DNA of 43,927 nucleotides from Flavobacteriales bacterium (GTDB lineage Bacteria > Bacteroidota > Bacteroidia > Flavobacteriales_F > PHOS-HE28), in the NCBI GenBank assembly GCA_019638075.1, contig JAHBUM010000003.1, forward strand, positions 1 through 43,927, written 5' to 3'. A model generated the notes under the pieces. It made no database searches. It had not been told where the DNA came from and saw only the letters and a list, made by a program, of their open reading frames with translations. The translations under genes were made by a program, and so were the position numbers. This document shows, piece by piece, positions 25,396 through 35,703 of this stretch; position 1 is the stretch's first letter, and each line of letters opens with the position of its first letter.

Positions 25396-25641
25396 GTCAG
25401 TTGTCGGATGTCTGTTGTCAGTGGCGATACTTGGGATCTGTTCGCATACGGGTCGGGGGAAGAAGTGAAGGAGGTTGGGCAGGGGCAGGCGCAGGGGCAA
25501 TGCTCCTGCCAACTGCTCCTGCCCCTTCACATCATCGGCATCAGCCTTCGCCCCTATTGCGAACAGCCTCTTGGAATGTGAGCGTTGTCCGCCACGCCTT
25601 CCACCAAGGAGCCTGACATCCGACAACTGGCAACTGCCCTC
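25396..25641. repeat. Nested inverted-repeat element, pirin-MBOAT spacer
   Basis: The 351-bp gene-free spacer 25386-25736 is dominated by this element. The outer arms have a 7-bp period: GTCAGTT, GTCGGAT, GTCTGTT, GTCAGTG from 25396, and TGACATC, CGACAAC, TGGCAAC, TGCCCTC from 25614; 15 bp (25398-25412 and 25615-25629) are exact reverse complements. Inside lie a 9-bp pair CTGTTCGCA (25438-25446) with TGCGAACAG (25558-25566), and a hairpin at 25465-25530 made of GGGCAG-like hexamers closed by GTGAAG/CTTCAC. The three layers nest, so the RNA could fold into one long structure. No ORF here looks coding. Confidence 0.88.
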
Positions 25642-25736
25642 CCCCGATCTTCACGGCGATCCGTGCGTAACCAGCACCGCATGCCCGGCGTTGAAGTGCC
25701 CTTGCGTGGGCTTTCTTTGCCCAGCGGCGGCCGTAC

Positions 25737-27140
25737 ATGCTCTTCAACAGCGTTCCCTTCCTTCTTCTCGTCCTACCGACGCTGCTGCTGTACTATGTGC
25801 CGTTCATGCAGCGGTTCCAGTTGCATGTCATCATCGTAAGCAGCTTCATCTTCTACGCCTACAACGACCCGGCGCTGCTGCTGTTGCTGCTGCTGTCCAT
25901 CAGCATCAACATCGTATCCAGCTACGCCATCGCGTATGGCCCGCAGCAGCACCGGAAAGCATACGCCACCTTCGGCGTGGTGGCCAACCTCGCCATCCTG
26001 CTCTTCTTCAAGTACGGCCCGCTCTTCGGCCGCTCGTTCTTCCCAGAAACGAGCAGCATCGGGCAGTTCCTCGTGAGCATTCCGCTGCCGGTGGGCATCA
26101 GCTTCTTCACCTTCCAAGGCATCAGCTTGGTGGTGGAGGCCTACAAGGGGAAAGACCTGCCGGAGTATGAGTCCATCGTGGTGAAGGGCCTTGTGCGGCA
26201 CGGCATCCGCATCGCGGCGTTCAAGGCCTTCTTCCCGCAGCTGGTGGCCGGCCCCGTGGTGAAGGCCCACCAGTTCCTGCCGCAGGTGCGCACCAAGTAT
26301 TGGAAGGACATCGACTGGAACAGCGCGTTCGCATCGCTCGTGGTGGGCTACTTCCTGAAGATGGTGATCGCGGACAACCTGAAGGACCAGACGTTCTGGG
26401 TCACCTTCCCCTACTTCCGCGACATGCACAGCATCACGCTGGTGACGCTGCTGTTCGGCTACTCGTTCCAGATCTTCTCCGATTTCGCTGGCTACTCGCT
26501 CATCGCCATCGGCCTCGCCAAGCTGTTCGGCTACGACTTCCCCATCAACTTCAACTTCCCGTACATCAGCACCACCTTCGCCGAGTTCTGGCGGCGCTGG
26601 CACATCTCATTGAGCACCTTCCTGCGCGATTTCCTGTACATCCCGCTGGGCGGCAACCGCAAGGGCGGCTTCCACACCTACAAGAACCTCATGCTCACCA
26701 TGGTGCTGGGCGGCCTGTGGCACGGCGCGGCGTGGAGCTACGCGGTGTGGGGCTTCTTCCATGGCCTCGTGCTGGCGGTGGAGCGCCTCCTGAAGGACTT
26801 CGGCCTCACCGTGAAGCTGCCGAAAGCCATCCACATGCTCTTCATCTTCTGCATGGTCACGCTGGCGTGGCTGCTCTTCAAGCTGCCCGACTTCAACCAT
26901 GTGATCGAGTACATGCGCTGCATCTTCACCAATACGCACATCACCAACGTGCAGCCCATCATCCTCTTCTTCACGGCGCTGTTCTCCATCCCCCCCATCA
27001 TCTACCACCTGCTGTACCTGTGGACACGCAAGCCGCAGCCCGCGCTGGCCCGCATCAAACCGGTGCTGTACGGCATCATGCTCTTCCTCATCCTCGTGAA
27101 CTCCGGCGGTGGCGCGTCGTTCATCTACTTCCAGTTCTGA
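25737..27140 (+). CDS. MBOAT family O-acyltransferase (AlgI-like)
   Basis: Multi-pass membrane enzyme that moves acyl groups across or onto extracytoplasmic glycans, in the family of alginate acetylase AlgI and peptidoglycan/teichoic-acid acyltransferases PatA/DltB. The 467-residue product has about ten or more hydrophobic segments and the two signature histidines: His289 in FWRRWHISLSTFLRDFLYIPLGGNR and the invariant catalytic His329 in LGGLWHGAAWSYAVWG. It is followed 7 bp later by an SGNH/AlgX-J-like gene, the usual partner that accepts the acyl group in the periplasm. The glycan acceptor is unknown; no alginate genes are present. Confidence 0.93.
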   Translation: MLFNSVPFLLLVLPTLLLYYVPFMQRFQLHVIIVSSFIFYAYNDPALLLLLLLSISINIVSSYAIAYGPQQHRKAYATFGVVANLAILLFFKYGPLFGRSFFPETSSIGQFLVSIPLPVGISFFTFQGISLVVEAYKGKDLPEYESIVVKGLVRHGIRIAAFKAFFPQLVAGPVVKAHQFLPQVRTKYWKDIDWNSAFASLVVGYFLKMVIADNLKDQTFWVTFPYFRDMHSITLVTLLFGYSFQIFSDFAGYSLIAIGLAKLFGYDFPINFNFPYISTTFAEFWRRWHISLSTFLRDFLYIPLGGNRKGGFHTYKNLMLTMVLGGLWHGAAWSYAVWGFFHGLVLAVERLLKDFGLTVKLPKAIHMLFIFCMVTLAWLLFKLPDFNHVIEYMRCIFTNTHITNVQPIILFFTALFSIPPIIYHLLYLWTRKPQPALARIKPVLYGIMLFLILVNSGGGASFIYFQF

Positions 27141-27147
27141 TCCGCGC

Positions 27148-27984
27148 ATGATCCGCCGCTCGCTCCTCGTCTTCGCGGTCCTCGTGATCGGCTATGCGCT
27201 GTACATCAGGTTCGGCAAGCCCGAACTGAGCACCGTGCAGCATCAGGCCAGCGGCAACCGCATCAGCGCGGAGCAGTACATCTTCGCTCCCGACGTGCCC
27301 GATGCCACGGTGATCGTGGGCTCGTCGCTCTCGTTCCGCATCGCGCTGGACAGCCTGCCGCCGCACACCAGCAACCTCGGCTTCGGCGGCCTTACGGTGT
27401 ACGATGGCCTTGAGCTGGTGCGCCGCTCCGGCAAGAAGCCCAAGCGCGTGGTGGTGGAAACGAACATGATCTTCAAGGAGGCCGACCGCGCGTTCCTCGA
27501 TGCGGTGTTCCAGCCGGGCCTGTTCGAGCTGCGCAAGGCCGTACCCATGCTGCGCGAAGAGAACCAGCCCAGCGGCGTGCTGGTGGGCTACGTGAAACGC
27601 AGCATGAAGGAAGGCGCTGCGGTGGACGCGCAGGCCGACAGCATGGCCGTGAGCGAGAACCTGTTGAACACGAACCGGGGCATCTTCGCGAAGGTGCCTG
27701 CGGACAGCACGCAGCAGCGCTACCTATCCACCTTGGAGCGCGAGGTGAAGGCCCTCGAAGCCAACGGCGCCGAAGTGATCTTCTTGGAAGTGCCCATCAG
27801 CGAGGAATTGATGGCGAGCCCGCTGGCCCGGCGCACGCGCGAGGTCATCATGCAGCACTTCCCCGGCCACACCTTCCTGCGCAGCGACCGCACGTGGCGC
27901 ACCACGGACGGGCTACACCTGCAATGGCACAACGCGCAGCGGTACAGCCGGTGGCTGGGGAGTGAGTTGCGGGGGCTGAGGTGA
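27148..27984 (+). CDS. SGNH-like exported acyltransferase partner of MBOAT
   Basis: A 278-residue protein with an N-terminal signal anchor (MIRRSLLVFAVLVIGYALYIRF) and a periplasmic domain. It has a block I-like VGSSLSFRI (about 57-65, candidate nucleophile Ser59 or Ser60) and a C-terminal D-x-x-H motif DGLH (Asp254, His257), the layout of SGNH hydrolases and of AlgJ/AlgX-type O-acetyltransferases. ATG at 27148 is chosen because translation from upstream would start inside the MBOAT gene. With the MBOAT gene it forms a two-gene O-acylation module; the acceptor polymer cannot be read from here. Confidence 0.82.
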   Translation: MIRRSLLVFAVLVIGYALYIRFGKPELSTVQHQASGNRISAEQYIFAPDVPDATVIVGSSLSFRIALDSLPPHTSNLGFGGLTVYDGLELVRRSGKKPKRVVVETNMIFKEADRAFLDAVFQPGLFELRKAVPMLREENQPSGVLVGYVKRSMKEGAAVDAQADSMAVSENLLNTNRGIFAKVPADSTQQRYLSTLEREVKALEANGAEVIFLEVPISEELMASPLARRTREVIMQHFPGHTFLRSDRTWRTTDGLHLQWHNAQRYSRWLGSELRGLR

Positions 27985-28092
27985 GCGGCAAGCATCCGGA
28001 TTCTGACACGGCCCACCTCCCTGTTCGGGAATGGGGACAGGAACGTTCGAGAAGCATATGAAGGAGCGGTAGCCGCCGCGCAGTCGGCACCG

Positions 28093-28100
28093 TACCTTCG
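28093..28100 (+). promoter_or_regulatory. Candidate -7 box of the DUF6922/AbiEii pair
   Basis: TACCTTCG fits TAnnTT(T/C)G and ends 4 bp before the ATG at 28105. The transcript would start at or beyond the first codon, so if real the mRNA is leaderless. Confidence 0.4.
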
Positions 28101-28104
28101 TCGC

Positions 28105-28407
28105 ATGCCCACCCCTACCCGCCCCGTCCTTGCCCGCCGCATCTTTTGGGATGTGGACTTCGACAAGCTGGACTACGACGGCAAGGCGGGCTTCATCATC
28201 GAGCGGGTGTTCGAGCGCGGCGATGTGGAGGATATCCGGCAGTGCAGGAGGTATTATGGCGATGAGAAGGTGATGGGCGCGCTGTTGAGCGCCAGATCCC
28301 TTAAGCTGGATACGCTTCACTTTGTCAGTGCCCTGTTCAAGAAACCTCTTGAAGCGTTCCGATGCTACGCATTGAGACAGTCGAACCCGGAACTCTTTCC
28401 GTACTGA
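28105..28407 (+). CDS. DUF6922-type protein, putative antitoxin
   Basis: A 100-residue soluble protein: RIFWDVDFDKLDYDGKAGFIIERVFERGDVEDIRQCRRYYGDEKVMGALLSARSLKLDTLHFVSALFKKPLEAFRCYALRQSNPELFPY. The FWDVDFDKLDY and FERGDVEDI segments match a family I know as DUF6922, repeatedly found directly before AbiEii-type nucleotidyltransferase genes in Bacteroidota. Its last 46 bases overlap the start of that gene here, so expression is coupled. An antitoxin role is inferred from this arrangement only; no helix-turn-helix signature is obvious. Confidence 0.78.
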   Translation: MPTPTRPVLARRIFWDVDFDKLDYDGKAGFIIERVFERGDVEDIRQCRRYYGDEKVMGALLSARSLKLDTLHFVSALFKKPLEAFRCYALRQSNPELFPY

Positions 28408-28988
28408 AACGACTGATGCAGTTGCCCGAACTGAGCGCGTTCAGCTTGGTCGGTGGCACTGCGCTCTCGCTTCGGCATGGGCACCGCAGATCCGTGGATC
28501 TCGATCTGTTCACCACGGAGCCGTTCGATCGCGATGTGGTCATTGCTGCGCTTTCCACGGAGTTCGGTCCGGGTCTGGTGCTCACCCCGTCCAAGGCAGC
28601 ATGGGCCATTTTCGGCTTCATCGAGGAGGTGAAGGTGGACCTCGTGAAATTGCAGCATCCACGGATCGCGGATATCGTTACTGAAGAGGGTGTTCGCATG
28701 TACGCCGACGCCGACATCGCCGCAATGAAGGTGCAAGCCATCCTTGGGCGCGGGAAGAAGAAGGACTTCTGGGACATGAGCGAGTTGTTGCAGCATCATC
28801 CGTTGCAATGGGTGATGGACCGGCACCGGGAAAAATATCCGAACCAACAGCTCGCGATCAGCATCCCGAACGCCCTTCTCTACTTCGCCGATGCCGACAA
28901 AAGCGAGGATCCGGTGTGCCTGAAAGGCCGCACATGGCCGGAGGTGAAGGAGGTCGTTCGTGACGCGGTGGACCGCTACCTGCGTTGA
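28362..28988 (+). CDS. AbiEii/AbiGii-type nucleotidyltransferase, putative toxin
   Basis: A 208-residue nucleotidyltransferase-fold protein. The catalytic region is LVGGTALSLRHGHRRSVDLDLFT (about 29-51) with GG31-32, Asp46 and Asp48; a third carboxylate is in VKVDLVK (Asp93), and the downstream MKVQAILGRGKKKDFWDM (about 122-139) matches the Lys and Asp motifs of AbiEii. In type IV toxin-antitoxin systems AbiEii homologues modify nucleic acid targets such as tRNA and are countered by a cognate AbiEi, which is absent; the DUF6922 gene takes its place. The start at 28362 (MLRIETVEPGTL) fits homologues despite the 46-bp overlap. Confidence 0.87.
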   Translation: MLRIETVEPGTLSVLKRLMQLPELSAFSLVGGTALSLRHGHRRSVDLDLFTTEPFDRDVVIAALSTEFGPGLVLTPSKAAWAIFGFIEEVKVDLVKLQHPRIADIVTEEGVRMYADADIAAMKVQAILGRGKKKDFWDMSELLQHHPLQWVMDRHREKYPNQQLAISIPNALLYFADADKSEDPVCLKGRTWPEVKEVVRDAVDRYLR

Positions 28989-29079
28989 CGGCCGCTACTG
29001 GTCCACGGCACCCTTTCATCCCCCGACCACGTCCCCGTTCTGGCGCGGATCTTGCCTACCTCGGCAAACCCCCTGCGCC

Positions 29080-30177
29080 ATGAGAACGCCCCTCCCCTTC
29101 CTGAGCGCGCTCGTCCTTGCCACAGCCACGACCGCACAGTACAGCACTTTCCCGGACAGCACCGGCCTTCCCGGTGATGGCTTCAGCCTGAGCGGCGCAT
29201 TGGAGCTCTTCAAAAGCGCCAGGGATCTGCAAGCTTTCGAGCAGGCCCTGAACAGCGAGGACAACAAGGTGAACAACCTTGACCTCGACGGTGATGGGCA
29301 GGTGGATTACATCCGTGTGGTGGGCCACAGCAATGGCGGGGCACATGCGATCGTGATGCAGGTGGCGCTTTCCAAGGAAGAGCGGCAGGATGTGGCGGTG
29401 ATCGAGCTTGAGAAGAACGGAGCGGCCTCGGCCACGTTGCAGATCCGTGGTGCCGAAGAGCTCTACGGCGCGGATGTGCTGGTGGAGCCCGTGGCCGAAG
29501 TGGATGCGGGGATGGAGCCATCAAAAGGCCCAGCGCCACCCGAGCTGGTGCGCATGTACGTGTGGGTGAACGTGTGGGACTGGCCGTGCGTGGGCTACCT
29601 CTACGGCCCAAGCTACGTAGGCTGGGATTCCCCATGGTTCTGGAGCTATTATCCACCGTGGTGGCGGCCTTGGCGGCCCATGGGCATGCACGCATGGCAC
29701 CGCTGGTACCGCACATACCACGCGTGGTACCGGCCCACATACACCTGCCATGTGCCCCGCGCCCATGCCGTATACCGTCCGCAGGCCATGCACTCGCCGA
29801 ACATCCACCGGGCCACGGCGCCCATGCGCGAGCAACGCGCCACGATGCGCCCCGCACCAACGGGCCGCCGCGTAGCACCCACCCCACACCCGAACGACCG
29901 CACCATGGACCAGCGCCCACCCGATGTGCGTGGCAGGGACGGAGGCCGCGATGGCAAAGGAGGCCCCGTACCGCAGACCCGGCCCGAAAGGCGCCCGAGC
30001 CCACCACGCACCACACCGGCCGAGCCGCACCGTGGCGATGTGCGAAAGGCCCCCGCACCCCAGCAACCGCGCGAAACAAGGCCGCCCCAGCGACCAGCGC
30101 GCACGACACCGGCCCAGCCCGCGCCCAATTCGCCGACCCGCTCGCCAGCGCCCACCCGGTCGCCGAGGACACGTTGA
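29080..30177 (+). CDS. Secreted protein with aromatic-rich middle and Pro/Arg-rich tail
   Basis: A 365-residue protein with a signal peptide (MRTPLPFLSALVLATATTA, cleavage near 19). Residues 40-145 form a compact domain with an EF-hand-like loop DLDGDGQVDYI (68-78). Residues 160-232 are extraordinarily rich in Trp, Tyr and His (for example WFWSYYPPWWRPW), and residues about 240-365 are a disordered Pro/Arg/Thr tail. I recognise similar layouts only as uncharacterised Bacteroidota proteins. The first ATG after the spacer that yields a signal peptide is used; an upstream open extension overlaps the AbiEii gene. Probably periplasmic or surface-located; role unknown. Confidence 0.8.
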   Translation: MRTPLPFLSALVLATATTAQYSTFPDSTGLPGDGFSLSGALELFKSARDLQAFEQALNSEDNKVNNLDLDGDGQVDYIRVVGHSNGGAHAIVMQVALSKEERQDVAVIELEKNGAASATLQIRGAEELYGADVLVEPVAEVDAGMEPSKGPAPPELVRMYVWVNVWDWPCVGYLYGPSYVGWDSPWFWSYYPPWWRPWRPMGMHAWHRWYRTYHAWYRPTYTCHVPRAHAVYRPQAMHSPNIHRATAPMREQRATMRPAPTGRRVAPTPHPNDRTMDQRPPDVRGRDGGRDGKGGPVPQTRPERRPSPPRTTPAEPHRGDVRKAPAPQQPRETRPPQRPARTTPAQPAPNSPTRSPAPTRSPRTR

Positions 30178-30218
30178 GGGAGGGATGCCCGACCCAGCCC
30201 GGCAGTCCATAGCCCGGC

Positions 30219-30226
30219 TATCTTCG
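30219..30226 (+). promoter_or_regulatory. Candidate -7 box of ileS
   Basis: TATCTTCG fits the T-to-C variant of TAnnTTTG and lies 19 bp before the ileS ATG, in the 68-bp spacer after the preceding gene. The placement allows a short leader. Confidence 0.4.
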
Positions 30227-30245
30227 CGGCCTTTAGAAAGCCGTG

Positions 30246-33632
<3,387 letters not shown>

Positions 33633-33645
33633 CGCGGTTTTGCGC

Positions 33646-33653
33646 TATATTCG
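33646..33653 (+). promoter_or_regulatory. Candidate -7 box of the H1/DksA gene
   Basis: TATATTCG fits TAnnTT(T/C)G and lies 27 bp before the ATG at 33681, in the 48-bp spacer after ileS. It suggests the gene can be transcribed independently of ileS. Confidence 0.45.
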
Positions 33654-33680
33654 CGGACATTTTTCAAACCCGGGACAGCC

Positions 33681-34673
33681 ATGGCCAAGAAACCAGCGAA
33701 AAAGGCAGCGAAGCCAGTGAAGAAGGCAGCGCCTAAAACGTCTTCGTCCCGCACCGGCGGGAAGGTCTCGAAGCCCGCCGCCAAACCGGCAGCGAAAAAA
33801 GCGGCATCTAAGAAGCCCGCTGCCAAGGCTCCGGTGAAGAAGGTGTCTTCTTCCCGCACCAGCGGAAAGCCTGCCGCCAAACCCGCACCGGCTAAAAAAG
33901 TGGTGGCGAAAAAGGCTCCGATCAAACCGGCACCCAAGCCCGCCGTTTCGGCGGGCGGAAGTAAGAAGGTCGCCCCCGCCAAACCGGCTCCGAAGCCCGC
34001 AGCCTCCAAAGCTGCACCGGCCAAGGCGGCACCGAAACCTGTCGTGAAAGCGGCTGCACCGGCCAAACCCGCGCCGAAGAAGCCCGAGACCAAAGCTGTA
34101 CCCACTCCCAAGAGCGTGAAACCGGCACCCGCACCGGAAAAACCCGTGAAGAAGGAAACGAAGAAGGAGGAGAAGGCCGCCCAGAAGGAGGCGAAAGCCG
34201 CTGCATCAAGCAAGCCGTTGGTGACCCAAGTGGTGGCCCCCAACCGCCCCATGGCCGCACCGGTGGTGAAGAAGCAGACATCCACGTTGCTGAGCGCCGA
34301 CAAGGCCCGCTACAGCGACGAGGAGCTTGCCGAATTCCGTGAGCTGATCAACAAGAAGCTGGACGAGGCCCGCAAGGACTACGACCTGCTGAAGCAGACG
34401 CTGGCGAACACCGACAACAACGGCACGGACGATACCAGCCCCTCGTTCAAGATGATCGAGGACGGCAGCGAAACGCTGAGCCGCGAGGAGACCGCGCAGC
34501 TCGCGGGCCGTCAGGAGAAGTTCATCAAGCACCTGGAGGACGCGCTGCTGCGGATCCGCAACAAGACCTACGGCATCTGCCGCGTCACCGGCCGCCTGAT
34601 CAGCAAGGAGCGCCTGCGTTTGGTGCCACATGCCACATTGAGCATCGAGGCCAAGCAGCAGATGGGCAACTGA
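33681..34673 (+). CDS. Histone H1-like/DksA (TraR family) fusion protein
   Basis: A 330-residue protein in two parts. Residues 1-about 200 are Lys/Ala/Pro-rich (KKPAKKAAKPVKKAAPK and similar), like bacterial histone H1-type tails, with SSSRTGGK and SSSRTSGK repeats. Residues about 210-330 are a TraR/DksA-type coiled coil and C-terminal finger: YSDEELAEFRELINKKLDEARKDYDLL, then YGICRVTGRLISKERLRLVPHATLSIEAK. The C4 zinc-finger frame C-x2-C-x17-C-x2-C is kept in spacing but only Cys300 remains; the others are Thr303, Ser321 and Ala324. DksA acts on RNA polymerase in stringent control; here DNA or RNA binding by the basic tail is inferred. Between ileS and lspA, a usual Bacteroidota order. Confidence 0.9.
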   Translation: MAKKPAKKAAKPVKKAAPKTSSSRTGGKVSKPAAKPAAKKAASKKPAAKAPVKKVSSSRTSGKPAAKPAPAKKVVAKKAPIKPAPKPAVSAGGSKKVAPAKPAPKPAASKAAPAKAAPKPVVKAAAPAKPAPKKPETKAVPTPKSVKPAPAPEKPVKKETKKEEKAAQKEAKAAASSKPLVTQVVAPNRPMAAPVVKKQTSTLLSADKARYSDEELAEFRELINKKLDEARKDYDLLKQTLANTDNNGTDDTSPSFKMIEDGSETLSREETAQLAGRQEKFIKHLEDALLRIRNKTYGICRVTGRLISKERLRLVPHATLSIEAKQQMGN

Positions 34674-34694
34674 CCTGAGCGATCCACGGAAGCC

Positions 34695-34723
34695 GGAACG
34701 GATGCTGTAGACCGCAGCGTTCC
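34695..34723. other. Small hairpin between the DksA-like gene and lspA
   Basis: GGAACG (34695-34700) pairs with CGTTCC (34718-34723) with an inner GCTG/CAGC pairing that competes at the base. No T-tract follows. It is weak and may be chance, but it fills the 64-bp spacer before lspA. Confidence 0.3.
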
Positions 34724-34737
34724 ATGCCGAACCACGC

Positions 34738-35355
34738 ATGAAGAAAGCCATCCTCATCATCCTGCTCGTGCTGCTGGCCGATCAGGCGCTGAAGGTGTGG
34801 GTGAAGCTGAACTTCTTCTACGACAGTTCGATCCCCATCCTCGGCGACAAGGGCTACCTGCACTTCATCGAGAACCGGGGCATGGCCTTCGGCATGGAGT
34901 TCGGCGGCACATGGGGCAAATTGTTCCTCACGCTGTTCCGCATCGCAGCGGTGGCGGCCATCGGATACAGCCTGTTCCGCTTGATCCAGCGAGGGGCCGG
35001 CAGCCGCATGGTCATCAGCATATCCCTGATCCTCGCCGGGGCCTTGGGCAACATCATCGACAGCACGCTCTACGGTGTGATCTTCAGCGCAAGCACGCCG
35101 TTCCAGAAAGCGGTGCTGTTCCCACCCGATGGCGGCTATGCGCCGCTGCTGCACGGTGCCGTGGTGGACATGTTCTACTTCCCATTGATCGAGGGACGCC
35201 TGCCCGGGTGGCTGCCGTTCTGGGGAGGCGAGCACTTCGTGTTCTTCCGGCCGGTGTTCAACATCGCGGATGCGGCGATCACGGTGGGGATCGCGTTGTT
35301 CATCCTTGCGCAACGGCGGCAGGCCCACGAGGTCGTGGCGCCTGCGGTGGATTGA
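34738..35355 (+). CDS. lspA: Lipoprotein signal peptidase II
   Basis: Inner-membrane aspartyl protease that cleaves the signal peptide of diacylglyceryl-modified prolipoproteins, such as the PstS-like lipoprotein in this window. The 205-residue product has four hydrophobic helices and the motifs DQALKVWVK (15-23), ENRGMAFGM (45-53), AGALGNIID (100-108), GAVVDMFYFPL (140-150, catalytic Asp144) and FNIADAAI (174-181, catalytic Asp178). An insertion of about 30 residues separates GNIID from VVDMF, which makes it longer than the 160-170 of proteobacterial LspA and is common in Bacteroidota. Confidence 0.96.
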   Translation: MKKAILIILLVLLADQALKVWVKLNFFYDSSIPILGDKGYLHFIENRGMAFGMEFGGTWGKLFLTLFRIAAVAAIGYSLFRLIQRGAGSRMVISISLILAGALGNIIDSTLYGVIFSASTPFQKAVLFPPDGGYAPLLHGAVVDMFYFPLIEGRLPGWLPFWGGEHFVFFRPVFNIADAAITVGIALFILAQRRQAHEVVAPAVD

Positions 35356-35410
35356 TGCGGGGGCGTTGATGGTATCCGCTTGGGGATCTCTTCGGGCATG
35401 CTATGCGGGG

Positions 35411-35701
35411 GCAGTTGTCAGGTCGCAGTTGTCGGTTGTCAGTCTCCTTGGTGGCAATAAATACAAATGCGCTGCGGACTTTCTCTCCGCGCCCTCTGCC
35501 CTTCTGCGGTTAAAGTTCCGTCCGCCTTTGGCGGACTTTTTCGTTTACCGCGAGAGGGGCAGAAGACGCGGAGAATGCAAATGCGCAAGCGGTTGGCAGC
35601 CTCTCTTTTGTTGCGAAAAAGGTCTGATGACATAGCGGGCAACGTGCCCACATATCAGACCCCATCACTGACAACTGCGACCCGACAACGGACAACTGCC
35701 C
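35411..35701. repeat. Compound inverted-repeat element, lspA/outer-membrane gene convergent spacer
   Basis: It fills most of the 348-bp gene-free spacer. Outer arms have a 7-bp period: GCAGTTG, TCAGGTC, GCAGTTG, TCGGTTG, TCAGTCT (35411-35445) against ACTGACA, ACTGCGA, CCCGACA, ACGGACA, ACTGCCC (35667-35701). Inside are a second, imperfect inverted pair (35481-35514 with 35544-35575, resembling CTCTGCGGTTAAA-type repeats seen in many environmental genomes), which encloses a terminator hairpin, and a separate hairpin GGTCTGAT/ATCAGACC (35621-35661). AAATGCGC occurs on both sides as a direct repeat. Short ORFs here look like shadows. Confidence 0.88.
35520..35541 (+). terminator. Intrinsic terminator downstream of lspA
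   Basis: Perfect stem GTCCGCC (35520-35526), loop TTT, GGCGGAC (35530-35536), followed by TTTTT. It points to the end of the plus-strand ileS-lspA series. It sits at the centre of a larger inverted repeat. Confidence 0.78.
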
Positions 35702-35703
35702 AT

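Noticed and set aside
33681..34280. Lys/Ala/Pro-rich frame as spurious low-complexity coding
   Set aside because: Rejected as spurious: it is continuous with a real DksA-type domain, is in frame from a good ATG, and has a promoter-like box upstream.
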